A DNA stretch of 64,000 nt from SZUA-547 sp963669315 (GCA_963669315.1 OY770021.1:620001-684000), one strand, 5' to 3'. Numbered from the stretch's first letter, positions 1 to 9,748 are shown. Translations and numbers: made by a program. Notes: generated by a model not told the origin, from the sequence alone.

Positions 1-1023
1 GCCGCGCTGCGCCACACCGGCCTGTTCTTCCCGGTCGATCCGGGGGCGGACGCCTCTCTGGGCGGAATGGCCGCCACAAGAGCCTCGGGCACCAACGCGG
101 TGCGCTACGGCACGATGAAGGACGCGGTGCTGCGGCTGGAGGCGGTCGTCGCGGACGGTAGCATCATCCGAACCGGCGGGCGAGCGCGGAAATCCGCCGC
201 CGGGTACGATCTGACGCGACTGTTGATCGGCTCGGAGGGCACGCTCGGCATCATCACGGAACTGACTGTGCGTCTGCATGGCCTGCCAGAGGCGATCTCG
301 GCCGCGACCTGCGGCTTTCCAGATGTTGAAGCCGCAGTTCAGACGGTCATTCAGACCATTCAGATGGACCTTCCTGTCGCCCGGATCGAGTTTCTGGACG
401 AGGCGCAGATGGCGGCCTGCATCGCCTATTCCGATCTCGACCTAGAGCCTGCGCCGACCCTGTTTCTGGAGTTTCACGGCAGCCAGGCCAGCGTGGCGGA
501 GCAGGCCGAGACCTTTGGCGAACTGGCGCGCGACAATAGCGCGACCGGATTTCGCTGGGCCGTGCGGGAGGAAGAGCGCAACGCCCTTTGGAAAGCCCGG
601 CACGACGCCTATTGGGCCGCGCTGGCGGCGGGCGGACCGGGTCGCAAGGTCTATGTCACTGACGCCTGTGTGCCAATTTCCCGCCTCGGCGAGTGCATTC
701 TGGAGACTAAAGCCGATATCGATGCATCCGCGCTCGCCGGGCCGATGGTCGGTCACGCGGGCGACGGCAATTTTCATGTCCAGCTGTTGGTGGACCCGGA
801 ATCGGCCATCGAAGCGGCGGAGGCGGAGCGCATCGCGGACCGGATCGCAAAAAGGGCGCTACGGTTGGGCGGTACGGTCACGGGAGAGCACGGCGTGGGC
901 CTCGGAAAGATGAAACATATGCGCGCCGAACATGGTCAGGCTTGGGATGTGATGGCCGAGATCAAACGCACGCTCGACCCGCAGAACATCCTCAATCCCG
1001 GCAAGATCGTCGAGATCAATTAA
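1..1023 (+). CDS. FAD-linked oxidase (glycolate oxidase GlcD / D-lactate dehydrogenase type), 5' truncated by window edge
   Basis: Flavin-dependent 2-hydroxyacid dehydrogenase of the FAD-binding PCMH plus C-terminal FAD-oxidase family, which oxidises glycolate or D-lactate. The frame is open from base 1, so 340 residues are visible and about 120-130 N-terminal residues lie outside the window. The family hallmarks are PGADASLGGMAATRASGTN near the visible start, GSEGTLGIIT, the C-terminal GHAGDGNFH motif and TGEHGVG, ending with the typical LNPGKIVEIN. The substrate cannot be decided from sequence alone. Its stop codon TAA (1021-1023) interlocks with the stop of the convergent recN gene. Confidence 0.9.
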   Translation, partial: AALRHTGLFFPVDPGADASLGGMAATRASGTNAVRYGTMKDAVLRLEAVVADGSIIRTGGRARKSAAGYDLTRLLIGSEGTLGIITELTVRLHGLPEAISAATCGFPDVEAAVQTVIQTIQMDLPVARIEFLDEAQMAACIAYSDLDLEPAPTLFLEFHGSQASVAEQAETFGELARDNSATGFRWAVREEERNALWKARHDAYWAALAAGGPGRKVYVTDACVPISRLGECILETKADIDASALAGPMVGHAGDGNFHVQLLVDPESAIEAAEAERIADRIAKRALRLGGTVTGEHGVGLGKMKHMRAEHGQAWDVMAEIKRTLDPQNILNPGKIVEIN

Positions 1024-2681
1024 CCGGCCAGCAGCGCCTCGGCCGCGCCGCGCGCCTCCGCCGTCACCGTCTCCCCTGCCAGCATGCGAGCGATTTCATC
1101 CACCCGCTCAGACGCGTTGAGCCGGATCACGCTGGTGCGGGTCGCGCCGCCCTCGGCCGATTTCCGGATCCGCCACTGGCACCCGGCGCGAGCCGCAACC
1201 TGCGGTGAATGGGTGACGACCAGAACCTGCCCGCCTTCCTCGGCAATGCTGGACAAGCGCCGCCCCACCGCGTCCGCAGTGGCGCCGCCGACGCCGCGGT
1301 CGATCTCATCGAAAATCATCGTCACATCGCCGGTCGAGGCGAGCGGAACCTTCAGCGCCAGCAGAAAACGCGACAGCTCTCCGCCCGAGGCGATCTTGCC
1401 GATTGGTCCGGGTTTCGAGCCCGGATTGGTGGCGACCGAGAAAGAGACGCGGTCGATCCCGCCGGCGCCAGCCTCCTCTCGCGAAAGCGCGGCGACCTCC
1501 GTATGAAACGAGGCGCGCTCCATCTTCAGCGGCGCCAGTTCAGCCGCCACGGCCCGATCCAGCCGAGCAGCGGCTGCGCGACGAACCTCGCTGAGCGCTT
1601 CGGCGGCGGCGATGTACCGCGCATGGGCCGCCTCGGCCTCCGCCTGCATATCAGCGATCCGGCCGTCGCCCGCGTCGATCGCCTCTAGCTTCTCGGCCAG
1701 CCGGTCGCGCAACTCAGCCAGATCATCGGGCTGAACGTCGTGTTTGCGGGCGAGGCCACGAAGAGCGAATAGCCGCTCCTCCACCGTCTCGAGCCGGTAG
1801 GGATCAAAGGTCAGCGCTTCCAGAGCCGCCTCGAGGCCGGACTGCGCTTCTCCCAGCTCCGCCATCGTGCGATCCAGCGCCGAGATCGGTTCATCCAGAC
1901 GGCCTTCCAGCTGCGGCGCGGCGTGGTCGAGCCTGCGCAAAGCGTCACCCAGCACGCCTTCCGCGCCCTCCGGCCCCAACGCCTGCGCGGCCCTGGCGAC
2001 CTCCTCCCGCATCTTTTCCGCGGCCTGCATCAGGCGGCGTTCGGCGTCCAACGCGTCCGCTTCTCCCGTCTCGGGGGCCAGCTCATCCAGCTCATCTACC
2101 GAATGGCGCAGATAGTCCGCGTCTCGTGCGGCCTCTTCTTGCGCGGCTCGAGCGGCGTCCAGAGCGGTCGACGCCTTGCGCTCCGTGCGCCAGAGTTTCG
2201 CGACGCCTTCGGCTTCCGCCGACACCCCTGCGAACCCGTCCAGCAACGCGCGGTGCCCGGCGGGATTTAACAGGCCGCGATCGTCATGTTGTCCATGGGT
2301 TTCGACCAAGAGCTCTCCGATCGCGCGCAACGCGCCCGCGCTGGTCGGCTGATCATTGACGAAGGCGCGGCCCCGCCCATCGGCCGAGACTGTCCGGCGC
2401 AGGATCAGTCCGTCGCTTGCCGGGGGCATGCCAGCCTCGGCGAGGATGCTATGAACGGGATGATCCGGCGCAGGCTCAAAAAATGCGGTGGCAGATCCCT
2501 GCTTCGCGCCTTCTCGCACCAAGCCGGCGCCGCCGCGCGCGCCGAGCGCCAGACCCAAAGCATCCAGAAGTATGGATTTTCCCGCGCCGGTCTCTCCGGT
2601 CAACGCATTCAGTCCGGACTCGAATTCGAGGTCGAGCGAGTCGATCAGAACAATATCGCGGATCGAGAGTTGCCGGAGCAT
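1020..2681 (-). CDS. recN: DNA repair ATPase RecN
   Basis: SMC-like ATPase acting early in recombinational repair of double-strand breaks. The product is 553 residues, the normal family length. Walker A GETGAGKS is at residues 29-36, the middle is a long Ala/Glu/Arg-rich coiled coil, and the Walker B region reads MIFDEIDRGVGG with a following THSPQVAA segment. The start was placed at the ATG giving MLRQLSIRDIVLID, the conserved beginning; the frame is open further upstream but that part is not family-like. It lies 40 nt downstream of bamD and is the last gene of the minus-strand dcw block. Its stop overlaps the stop of the convergent oxidase gene by 2 nt. Confidence 0.95.
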   Translation of the reverse strand: MLRQLSIRDIVLIDSLDLEFESGLNALTGETGAGKSILLDALGLALGARGGAGLVREGAKQGSATAFFEPAPDHPVHSILAEAGMPPASDGLILRRTVSADGRGRAFVNDQPTSAGALRAIGELLVETHGQHDDRGLLNPAGHRALLDGFAGVSAEAEGVAKLWRTERKASTALDAARAAQEEAARDADYLRHSVDELDELAPETGEADALDAERRLMQAAEKMREEVARAAQALGPEGAEGVLGDALRRLDHAAPQLEGRLDEPISALDRTMAELGEAQSGLEAALEALTFDPYRLETVEERLFALRGLARKHDVQPDDLAELRDRLAEKLEAIDAGDGRIADMQAEAEAAHARYIAAAEALSEVRRAAAARLDRAVAAELAPLKMERASFHTEVAALSREEAGAGGIDRVSFSVATNPGSKPGPIGKIASGGELSRFLLALKVPLASTGDVTMIFDEIDRGVGGATADAVGRRLSSIAEEGGQVLVVTHSPQVAARAGCQWRIRKSAEGGATRTSVIRLNASERVDEIARMLAGETVTAEARGAAEALLAG

Positions 2682-2721
2682 GGATCCGGGACCCCGCGCT
2701 GTCTGCCTTACTGTACTGCGG

Positions 2722-3564
2722 TCAAAGCCATTCGCCTTCGACGATCTGGCGATAGGACTTGGAGATCCAGGAATCGCTGTCTTCATCCGGCCGCAGGTCA
2801 ACGCCGGTCAGCAAGGCGTAGCTGTCGGCATACCAATCCGACCCCGGAAAATTGTGACCCAGCACCGCCGCCGCTGTCTGCGCCTCGCTGGTTACGCCTA
2901 GAGCCAGATAGCTTTCGACCAGCCGGTGCAGCGCTTCAGGCGCATGGGTCGTGGTCTGATAGCGCTCGATCACAGTACGGAATCGATTGATGGCGGCGAC
3001 CTGTTGCCCGCGCTTCAGGTAAAACCGTCCGACATCCATCTCCTTGCCGGCGAGATGATCCAGCGTCAGGTCGATCTTGAGCTTGGCGTCGCGGGCGTAG
3101 CTGGTGCCGGGGTAACGGTCGCCCACGGTGCGCAATTCCTGCAATGCGCGGCGGGTGTTGGCCTGATCCCGGCCCACATCGACGATCTGGTCGTAATAAC
3201 TGACGCCGATCAGATACTGGGCGCGGGCGGCCTCCCGATCAGCCGGATAGAATTGCAGAAAACGCTGCGCGGCCAACGCCGCCTGCTCATACTGGCCCGC
3301 CTGATAATACGAGAATGAGGCCTGTATCATCGCCTCCTTGGCCTCGGGCGACCACGGATGCAATCGCTCGACTTCTTCGTAGAGAACCGCCGCCTCCTCG
3401 GGATCGCCTGCATCAAGCGCGGCATTCGCTTCAGCGAGCAGCACATTCGCGGGGCGCGTGTCGTCATCAACGAAATTGATATCGTCGTCGTCCGAAGAAC
3501 AGGAGACGAGGGCGGCGAGCGCGGCGGTGAATACAAGCGAGCGAAGCATTGTGGCGGTGCGCAT
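2722..3564 (-). CDS. bamD: Outer-membrane protein assembly factor BamD (ComL)
   Basis: Lipoprotein subunit of the BAM complex that inserts beta-barrel proteins into the outer membrane. The 280-residue product begins with a lipoprotein signal whose lipobox is ALVSC, followed by SSDDDD. After it come TPR-like helices with the typical segments AEAALDAGDPEEAAVLYEEV and YYDQIVDVGRDQ. The ATG at 3564 has a GGAAAG ribosome-binding site 8 nt upstream; an internal ATG at 3549 (MLRSLVF) is a possible alternative. It lies between lpxC and recN. This lpxC-bamD-recN order is a known alphaproteobacterial arrangement. Confidence 0.93.
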   Translation of the reverse strand: MRTATMLRSLVFTAALAALVSCSSDDDDINFVDDDTRPANVLLAEANAALDAGDPEEAAVLYEEVERLHPWSPEAKEAMIQASFSYYQAGQYEQAALAAQRFLQFYPADREAARAQYLIGVSYYDQIVDVGRDQANTRRALQELRTVGDRYPGTSYARDAKLKIDLTLDHLAGKEMDVGRFYLKRGQQVAAINRFRTVIERYQTTTHAPEALHRLVESYLALGVTSEAQTAAAVLGHNFPGSDWYADSYALLTGVDLRPDEDSDSWISKSYRQIVEGEWL

Positions 3565-3683
3565 TCGGCGATCTTTCCGTACATGAAGCTCTGGCCAGTC
3601 TAAACCGGCAACGCGTGGCATAGCACAGGGTTAAATCGTCGTCACGGGGGAGTTGCGGCCACGGCTGTGGTCCATGCGAAACC

Positions 3684-3701
3684 GGGCGCCAGAAGGCGCC
3701 C
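3684..3701 (-). terminator. Hairpin after lpxC, probable terminator
   Basis: A perfect 7-bp stem GGGCGCC/GGCGCCC closes a 4-nt AGAA loop, 33 nt beyond the lpxC stop. On the minus strand it is followed only by GGTTTCG, so the U-tract is weak. It may end the dcw transcript or simply stabilise its 3' end, with bamD-recN expressed from the remaining 120 nt. Confidence 0.5.
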
Positions 3702-3733
3702 GAACGATAATACAAACAGGTGATCGCGCACGT

Positions 3734-4654
3734 TCAGGCGACGGCTGACCGGTACTCGCGGCGCATCTCACGACGAGGCAATGGCACGACCGATGTCTCA
3801 GCCGATTCAAATCGCCAGGCGCTTGGCCGGGCCATCAGAGCGCGCAGCAATCGGTTCGTCATTCCATGGCCGGATTTGAATCCGACATAGCGGCCCATAA
3901 CCGGCGCACCCGCTAGCGCAAGATCGCCAATCGCGTCCAGAATCTTGTGACGCACAAACTCATCCGGATGGCGTAGCCCATCCGGGTTCAGAACCCTGCC
4001 GTTATCCACGACCACGGCGTTGTCCAAAGAACCGCCCCGGCCAAGACCGGCGGCGCGGAGTTTCTCGACATCAGCCAGATGACCAAAGGTGCGGCATTCG
4101 GCGATTTCATCCGCGAACGCCTCTGCGCCGACATTGAACATGCGGCGCTGGCGGCCAATCGCGGGATCGGCGAAATCAATCGTGAAGTCGATCTCATATT
4201 CGTTTGACGGATGCAGTTCAGCGCGGGCGCCGTCGTCACCGTCAACGACGACTGTTTCAAGAATGCGGATCATCACCCGCTCTTCCTTAAGGGCGATGAG
4301 CCCGGCCTGCGAGATGCCGCGAACAAAGTGCTCAGCGCTTCCGTCCATAATGGGAACTTCGGGGCCATCGACCTCGATAAGCGCATTGTCGACGCCGCAA
4401 GCCGACAAGGCCGACATAACATGCTCCACAGTCGAAATCGTCGCGCCGTCAGCGTTGCCAAGCACGGTGCAAAGGCGCGTGTCGCACACGGCGTCGAACC
4501 GCGCCGGGATAAGAGCATCCCCTTCCGATACATCCACACGCTTGAACCACACGCCATAATTGGCCGGAGCGGGACAGATGCGCATCCTGGCCTTTTGGCC
4601 GGAATGCACCCCGATACCGTCGAACGCTATGACGTCTTTCACCGTGTGTTGCAT
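3734..4654 (-). CDS. lpxC: UDP-3-O-acyl-N-acetylglucosamine deacetylase LpxC
   Basis: Zinc amidase making the first committed step of lipid A synthesis, in the cytoplasm at the membrane. The 306-residue protein shows the family landmarks in order: IGVHSG near the start, STVEHVMSAL with a zinc-ligand histidine, IMDGSAEHFV, AECRTFGHL, FVRHKILDAIGDLALAG carrying the second zinc His and Asp, and GHGMTNRLL with the catalytic histidine. The start was set at MQHTVKDV by similarity to homologues. An in-frame ATG 27 nt upstream (4681) is possible but has no better ribosome-binding site. It follows ftsZ after a 224-nt gap that probably carries its own promoter. Confidence 0.95.
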   Translation of the reverse strand: MQHTVKDVIAFDGIGVHSGQKARMRICPAPANYGVWFKRVDVSEGDALIPARFDAVCDTRLCTVLGNADGATISTVEHVMSALSACGVDNALIEVDGPEVPIMDGSAEHFVRGISQAGLIALKEERVMIRILETVVVDGDDGARAELHPSNEYEIDFTIDFADPAIGRQRRMFNVGAEAFADEIAECRTFGHLADVEKLRAAGLGRGGSLDNAVVVDNGRVLNPDGLRHPDEFVRHKILDAIGDLALAGAPVMGRYVGFKSGHGMTNRLLRALMARPSAWRFESAETSVVPLPRREMRREYRSAVA

Positions 4655-4878
4655 GACCCGTTCCGCCTGTTTCTCGCGCATGTTCTTTGTGACGGCGCTG
4701 TTACGCCTTTTTCCGCCCCAACAGAGGTAATGAGTTTGTTGCGCCGCGACAATTCACTCTTCGTTACCTTTTGCAACGCTTCCTCACATCGGCAAATCTG
4801 TGTTGAAAACAGTAACGCCGCCAACGGGTTATGCAGGCGGCGCCAGTTCAGTTCACAGCGGAATATTGCGTCGGCAAG

Positions 4879-6468
4879 TCAGTTCGCCTGCCTCCGAAGG
4901 AAGGCCGGGATCTCAATCTTGAGGTCCTCTTCGGCCGGTTGGTAGCTGCTCGAAGGCTCCGCCGCGCCGGGTTCCGGGCGAGTTGCGGCGGCGGCTCCGG
5001 TCATCCGATGGATCAGGCTGTTGAAGCCAAATTTCTGCGCGCCCGCGGATTGAGGGTGCGATTGGGGCTGTGGTTGAGTTTTTGGCTCACGCGGCAGTTC
5101 CGCGACCGTCGAGAGCGCCGGTTCCGGCGCGGCGACAGGCTCCGGCTCCTGCGCGGCCTGGTCCGCAGTTGTTGGCGCCGGCGCGATGAACTCAGCCGCA
5201 GGAGCCGGGTCTTCCGCCTTGCGAGGCGCGGCCTGCGGCAGGTCCAAATCGTCCGCATCCAGGTTCAGGGCCAAATCCTCCTGAACCGCGACCGGCGCTT
5301 CAGCGACCGGCGCAGGCGCCGCTGGGGCGGTCGCTTCGGCGGTCAGATGCTCGGCGACGGCGCGCTTGGCGGCTTCGCGCACTTCGGCGCTGACCCCGGC
5401 GCTGGAACGCGGCTGTGGAGCGGGCTGGGTCACAGGCTGCGGCGCCGGTTGCGCAACGGGCTGAGCGACCGGGCGCTCGACCGGGTCAATCATGCGAGCT
5501 TCCGCTGCGTCGATTCCGGTCGCGACGACGGACACGCGCATAACGCCCTCGACTTCCGGATCGAGCGTGGAGCCAACGATGATGTTGGCGTCGGGATCGA
5601 CCTCGGACCGGATGCGGTTTGCGGCCTCGTCCAGTTCGAACAGGGTCAGATCGTAGCCGCCGGTGATGTTGATCAGCACCCCGCGAGCGCCTTTCAGGCT
5701 GACTTCGTCCAACAGCGGGTTGGCGATCGCCTTCTCGGCCGCGTCGATGGCGCGGCTATCACCGTCGGCTTCGCCGGTGCCCATCATCGCTTTGCCCATC
5801 TCATCCATCACTGCGCGCACGTCAGCAAAGTCGAGATTGATCAGGCCGGGTCGCACCATCAAATCGGTCACGCCCTTGACGCCCTGATAGAGCACGTCGT
5901 CCGCCATCATGAACGCCTCGGCGAAGGTCGTGCGCTCATTGGCGATGCGGAACAGATTCTGGTTCGGGATGATGATCAGTGTGTCGACATATTGCTGAAG
6001 ATCGTCGACGCCGTTCTCGGCGGTGTTCATCCGATGCGCGCCTTCGAACTGGAAGGGCTTGGTGACCACGCCGACCGTCAGGATGCCCATCTCACGCGCG
6101 GCGCGAGCGATCACGGGGGCAGCGCCGGTGCCGGTGCCGCCGCCCATTCCGGCGGTGATGAAGCACATGTGGCTGCCCGCCAGATGGTCGATGATCTCGT
6201 CGATCGACTCTTCGGCCGCCGAGCCGCCCACCTGGGGTTTGGCGCCCGCGCCCAGCCCCTGCGTCACGCCGACGCCCAGCTGGATGCGGCGCGGCGCTTT
6301 CGACTGTTGAAGCGCCTGGCTATCGGTATTCGCTGTGACGAATTCCGCGCCTTCCAAGTTTTTGTCGATCATGTTGTTGACGGCATTTCCACCTGCGCCG
6401 CCAACGCCAAATACGGTGATCCGTGGCCGGAGGTCTTGTTTCTCCGGCATCTTGAGAGTCAACGCCAT
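4879..6468 (-). CDS. ftsZ: Cell division GTPase FtsZ
   Basis: Tubulin-like GTPase that polymerises into the Z ring. GVGGAGGNAVNNM is at residues 21-33 and the tubulin signature GGGTGTGAA at 109-117. The T7 synergy region NLDFADVRAVM follows. The GTPase core ends near residue 330. A roughly 185-residue Pro/Ala/Glu/Gln-rich linker then leads to the conserved C-terminal peptide IEIPAFLRRQ, which binds FtsA. At 529 residues it is much longer than the E. coli protein, as is usual in alphaproteobacteria. The ATG at 6468 is preceded by AGGCGGACCCC. A 96-nt gap separates it from ftsA and may hold an internal promoter. Confidence 0.98.
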   Translation of the reverse strand: MALTLKMPEKQDLRPRITVFGVGGAGGNAVNNMIDKNLEGAEFVTANTDSQALQQSKAPRRIQLGVGVTQGLGAGAKPQVGGSAAEESIDEIIDHLAGSHMCFITAGMGGGTGTGAAPVIARAAREMGILTVGVVTKPFQFEGAHRMNTAENGVDDLQQYVDTLIIIPNQNLFRIANERTTFAEAFMMADDVLYQGVKGVTDLMVRPGLINLDFADVRAVMDEMGKAMMGTGEADGDSRAIDAAEKAIANPLLDEVSLKGARGVLINITGGYDLTLFELDEAANRIRSEVDPDANIIVGSTLDPEVEGVMRVSVVATGIDAAEARMIDPVERPVAQPVAQPAPQPVTQPAPQPRSSAGVSAEVREAAKRAVAEHLTAEATAPAAPAPVAEAPVAVQEDLALNLDADDLDLPQAAPRKAEDPAPAAEFIAPAPTTADQAAQEPEPVAAPEPALSTVAELPREPKTQPQPQSHPQSAGAQKFGFNSLIHRMTGAAAATRPEPGAAEPSSSYQPAEEDLKIEIPAFLRRQAN

Positions 6469-6564
6469 GGGGTCCGCCTGTATTGTTGTTTGTCTGTTCG
6501 TCTGCTCGTTTTTTTTATGATTCGATAGAGTAACCCAAAGGTGATTCGCCGTCGAGAAGCGAGT

Positions 6565-7899
6565 TCACCAATTTTTTCTGAACCATCTGAAAGCCTGCCC
6601 GATCCGTCCTCGCGGCGAGTCCGGCGAGACGGCGTCGAAATCCCATACCTCGTCATGCTGGCGCACCGCATAGACCGAAAGACCCACTGCGGCGGCGAAG
6701 GCCGGTCCGGCCGCGGATTGCGGCAGGCCCGCGACACGGATCGGGCGCCCAATGCGCACCCGCCGCCCCAGAATGCGCTGCGCCGCCTCCATCATGCCGG
6801 GCAACTGACTGCCGCCGCCGGTCAACACGATCTGCCGTCCGGGCATGTGGTTGAAGCCTGCATGCTCCAGCTGATCGCGCACGCCCTCCAACGTCTCCTC
6901 GATGCGGGGACGGATTACGCCGATAAGGGCTGAACGCGGCACCCGCCTGCGTTCCTCAACCGAGTCCTCCCCGATCTGAGGCGCCTCGATGTATTCGCGA
7001 TTGTCCATCTCGGTGGTGTAGACGCCTCCGTGCAGCGTTTTCAGCCGTTCCGCGGCCGAGGCGGACATCGAAAATGCCTGCGCGATATCCAGCGTCACGT
7101 GATCGCCGCCGATCCTCACTGCGCCGGTGTAGATCAGCTGTCGACGCAGAAACAGAGAGATGGAACTGGAACCGCCTCCCAGATCAACGCAGGCGCCGCC
7201 CAGATCCTGCTCATCCTCGACCAGCGTGGCCAGACCGCTGGCGAAGGGAGCCGCCACGACGCCCGCCAGTTCCAGATCGCACCGCTTGACGCATTGGGCG
7301 AGGTTTCGAAGCGGCGCGGCCGCGACGGTCACCACATGCATGTCGGCCGCCAGCGCGCCGCCGGTCATGCCGCGCGGATCGGTCAGGCCGCTGACGCCGT
7401 CCAGCGCGAAATTGACCGGCATGGCGTGGAGAATCTCCCGGCCCGGCGGCATTTTCGTCGGCGCGCACGCCCCCAATGCGCGGGCGACGTCGGCTTCGCA
7501 GACGGCGCCGTTCAGCACCTCGACCTTGGCCGAAGACGGGAAGCTTTCGGGCCGTGCGCCGGCGATCACCCCGATCACCTGATCCACGCGCTCGCCGGCC
7601 ATCTTCTCGGCGATCTCCAGCGCGGTTCGGATGGCCCGTTCGGCCTCCTCCATATCCACGATTTCGCCCTGCCGGACGCCGCGCGATCGGGTGACGCCAG
7701 CGCCGATGATACGCAAGGACCCGTAACCGCCCAACGCCCCAACTTGCCCGTTGCGGGAAACCCTTGATGGATCCAGCTTGATGATGAAGCAGGCGATCTT
7801 GGACGATCCGATGTCTAGGGCCGCGACGAGCCCTCGTTTCAACGCGGCGTTCAGGCGGTCACGCATCAGACGCTGAGATGTCAGAACGGCGTCGGTCAC
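6565..7899 (-). CDS. ftsA: Cell division protein FtsA
   Basis: Actin-like ATPase that tethers FtsZ to the inner membrane. The 444-residue protein has the phosphate-1 motif ALDIGSSKI at residues 27-35, the FtsA SHS2/1C region, CVDLGGGSSSI (phosphate 2) and IVLTGGGSQLPGM (adenosine motif). The C-terminal segment ending FRWFRKNW is a plausible amphipathic membrane-targeting helix. The start codon is GTG, read from a GTGA overlap with the ftsQ stop, so the two are translationally coupled. Confidence 0.97.
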   Translation of the reverse strand: MTDAVLTSQRLMRDRLNAALKRGLVAALDIGSSKIACFIIKLDPSRVSRNGQVGALGGYGSLRIIGAGVTRSRGVRQGEIVDMEEAERAIRTALEIAEKMAGERVDQVIGVIAGARPESFPSSAKVEVLNGAVCEADVARALGACAPTKMPPGREILHAMPVNFALDGVSGLTDPRGMTGGALAADMHVVTVAAAPLRNLAQCVKRCDLELAGVVAAPFASGLATLVEDEQDLGGACVDLGGGSSSISLFLRRQLIYTGAVRIGGDHVTLDIAQAFSMSASAAERLKTLHGGVYTTEMDNREYIEAPQIGEDSVEERRRVPRSALIGVIRPRIEETLEGVRDQLEHAGFNHMPGRQIVLTGGGSQLPGMMEAAQRILGRRVRIGRPIRVAGLPQSAAGPAFAAAVGLSVYAVRQHDEVWDFDAVSPDSPRGRIGQAFRWFRKNW

Positions 7900-8843
7900 G
7901 CGTCGGTCTCCTCGGTGAAGGTTGGGTCGCGCAACTCGCGCAGGCGGTCTTGCGCCGCCGGGCCAAGACGCACGGTCGGCCGGCCGGGCGCCCGGTAATC
8001 CACGACGGCGACGTCGCGGTCCAGCAGCCCCTCTGTCCGGTGCAATAGCAGGATGCGATCCAGCGCATCGCGTGGATTATCGGCGGGCAGCATCAGCACT
8101 TTTCCCTCGGTCAGGTGAATATCCCAGCGACGCTCGCCGACGCGCACGAACCCTATGATGCGGGGCGTCAGGTCCACGGCGTCGGCGAGCAGGGCCAGCG
8201 CCTCTGCAACATTTTCGGCGGCGTCGGATCCGACGACGAGCGGCAGCTCGCCCCATTCCGATCTTTCAGCCAGCGCCTCGATTTCGTCGCCCGTCGGGTC
8301 GATCAGGATCAGCTGGCCCGCGCTGCGCCAGACGGCGGCGGGCACCCGCTCCTCCACGTCGATGCGGATCGCGTCGGGAGGGATCAACGCGACCCGCGCC
8401 GAGCGCACCCAGCCGAGGCGCTCCACCTCTTCACGCAAGGCGGCGGTATCGACATCAAGGCTGGAGACAGGGGAGCCGTCCTCTTCCGGATCGAAGCGGG
8501 AAAGAATCTGGCTTTCGACGACCGACGTCGCGCCGATCACCTCAACCGAAGAGATGGCGAATTCAGGACGTTTGGCGACGGCGTCGCGCACCTCCGCCAT
8601 CCGATCGGCGGCCGCGTTGTAGAGCGCCTGGTTCGAAACCAGCCAGAAAACTCCGCCAGCGGCGGCAAGGCAGGGCGCGTAGACCATCGCGAAGCGGCGA
8701 ACGCTGCGCCGACGCCAAAGACGATTCAGTCGATATCGCATGCGCGATGGCGCATCGTCGGCGGTCACGAAATTGGCCAAAGACCGGAGTCCGCCCCGCG
8801 CTGCGCCGACCAGCGCATGTGCGATCTCGGTCATCGGTCGCAT
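7896..8843 (-). CDS. ftsQ: Cell division protein FtsQ
   Basis: Bitopic divisome protein linking cytoplasmic and periplasmic components. About 50 basic cytoplasmic residues precede one membrane segment (around VYAPCLAAAGGVFWLVSN). A periplasmic POTRA domain (ISSVEVIGATSVVESQIL) and the FtsQ/DivIB domain follow. The ATG at 8843 has GGAGG 7 nt upstream and overlaps the ddl stop by 13 nt. A second ATG at 8834 would make the textbook ATGA overlap but lies too far from that ribosome-binding site. It is coupled to ftsA by a 4-nt overlap. Confidence 0.95.
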   Translation of the reverse strand: MRPMTEIAHALVGAARGGLRSLANFVTADDAPSRMRYRLNRLWRRRSVRRFAMVYAPCLAAAGGVFWLVSNQALYNAAADRMAEVRDAVAKRPEFAISSVEVIGATSVVESQILSRFDPEEDGSPVSSLDVDTAALREEVERLGWVRSARVALIPPDAIRIDVEERVPAAVWRSAGQLILIDPTGDEIEALAERSEWGELPLVVGSDAAENVAEALALLADAVDLTPRIIGFVRVGERRWDIHLTEGKVLMLPADNPRDALDRILLLHRTEGLLDRDVAVVDYRAPGRPTVRLGPAAQDRLRELRDPTFTEETDA

Positions 8844-9748
8844 GACGCGTCCTCCACCATCCAGGCGCAGAGATCATCGAAGCCGACGCCGCAATGGGCG
8901 GCCTGTTCCGGCGCCAGCGAGGTTGGGGTCATGCCGGGCTGGGTGTTCACCTCCAGGATGGCGAGCCCATCCAGACCGCGCGATTCGTCCCAGCGGAAAT
9001 CCGTGCGGCTGACACCCCGGCAACCCAGCGCCTGATGCGCGCCCAGCGCGCCCTCCATACAGGCGTCGAAAATCAATTTCGGAAGGTTCGCCGGAAATTT
9101 ATGGCTAGAGCCGCCATCGGCGTATTTGGCGTGATAGTCGTACCAACCTGCAGTGGCGACGATATCGGTGACGGTCAGGGCCCGGTCGCCCATCACCGCG
9201 ACTGTCAGCTCCCGCCCCGGCACATAGCGTTCCACCATCAATGTGTCCGGCGCGTCGTCGCCCAGCTGCGCAGGGCCGTTGGCGCCTTCCATGACGAAAT
9301 AGATTCCGACCGAGGAGCCTTCGTTGAAGGGTTTGACCACATAGGGCGGCTCGATCGGGTGGCCGGCGGCCACTTCCTCTCGGCTCGCCAACACGCTTTC
9401 GACCACTGGCAGGCCGGCCGCTGCGAAGATGCGTTTCGCCTGCTCTTTGTCCATCGCCAACGAAGAGGCGAGAACGCCGGAATGGGTGTAGGGAATCCCG
9501 AGGCACTCCAGCAGGCCCTGCACGCAGCCATCCTCGCCCCACCGGCCATGCAGCGCGTTGAACGCGCAATCGGGCGCGGACTCAGCCAGTTGCCGGGCGA
9601 GATCCCGCCCAGCGTCCAACTCAACCACCTCGTAGCCCGCCTCACGCAACGCCGAAGCGCATGCCTGGCCGGAAACGAGCGATACATCACGCTCGGCCGA
9701 CCAGCCGCCCTTCAGTACTGCGACGCGGTGGAATTGCCTGCTCGACAT
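8831..9748 (-). CDS. ddl: D-alanine--D-alanine ligase
   Basis: ATP-grasp enzyme making D-Ala-D-Ala for the peptidoglycan stem peptide. The 305-residue protein carries AVLKGGWSAERDVSLVSG at the N terminus, ALHGRWGEDG, YVVKPFNEGSSVGI (ATP-grasp lysine and loop) and the C-terminal metal-binding segment ILEVNTQPGMTPTSL. The ATG at 9748 is preceded by GAGGCGCGG. It lies 46 nt after murB and overlaps the start of ftsQ. Confidence 0.97.
   Translation of the reverse strand: MSSRQFHRVAVLKGGWSAERDVSLVSGQACASALREAGYEVVELDAGRDLARQLAESAPDCAFNALHGRWGEDGCVQGLLECLGIPYTHSGVLASSLAMDKEQAKRIFAAAGLPVVESVLASREEVAAGHPIEPPYVVKPFNEGSSVGIYFVMEGANGPAQLGDDAPDTLMVERYVPGRELTVAVMGDRALTVTDIVATAGWYDYHAKYADGGSSHKFPANLPKLIFDACMEGALGAHQALGCRGVSRTDFRWDESRGLDGLAILEVNTQPGMTPTSLAPEQAAHCGVGFDDLCAWMVEDASCDR

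Noticed and set aside
4831..6528. Long plus-strand open frame (565 codons) opposite ftsZ
   Set aside because: It mirrors the codon structure of ftsZ; high-GC genes open long antisense frames. The product is Arg/His-rich without family features.
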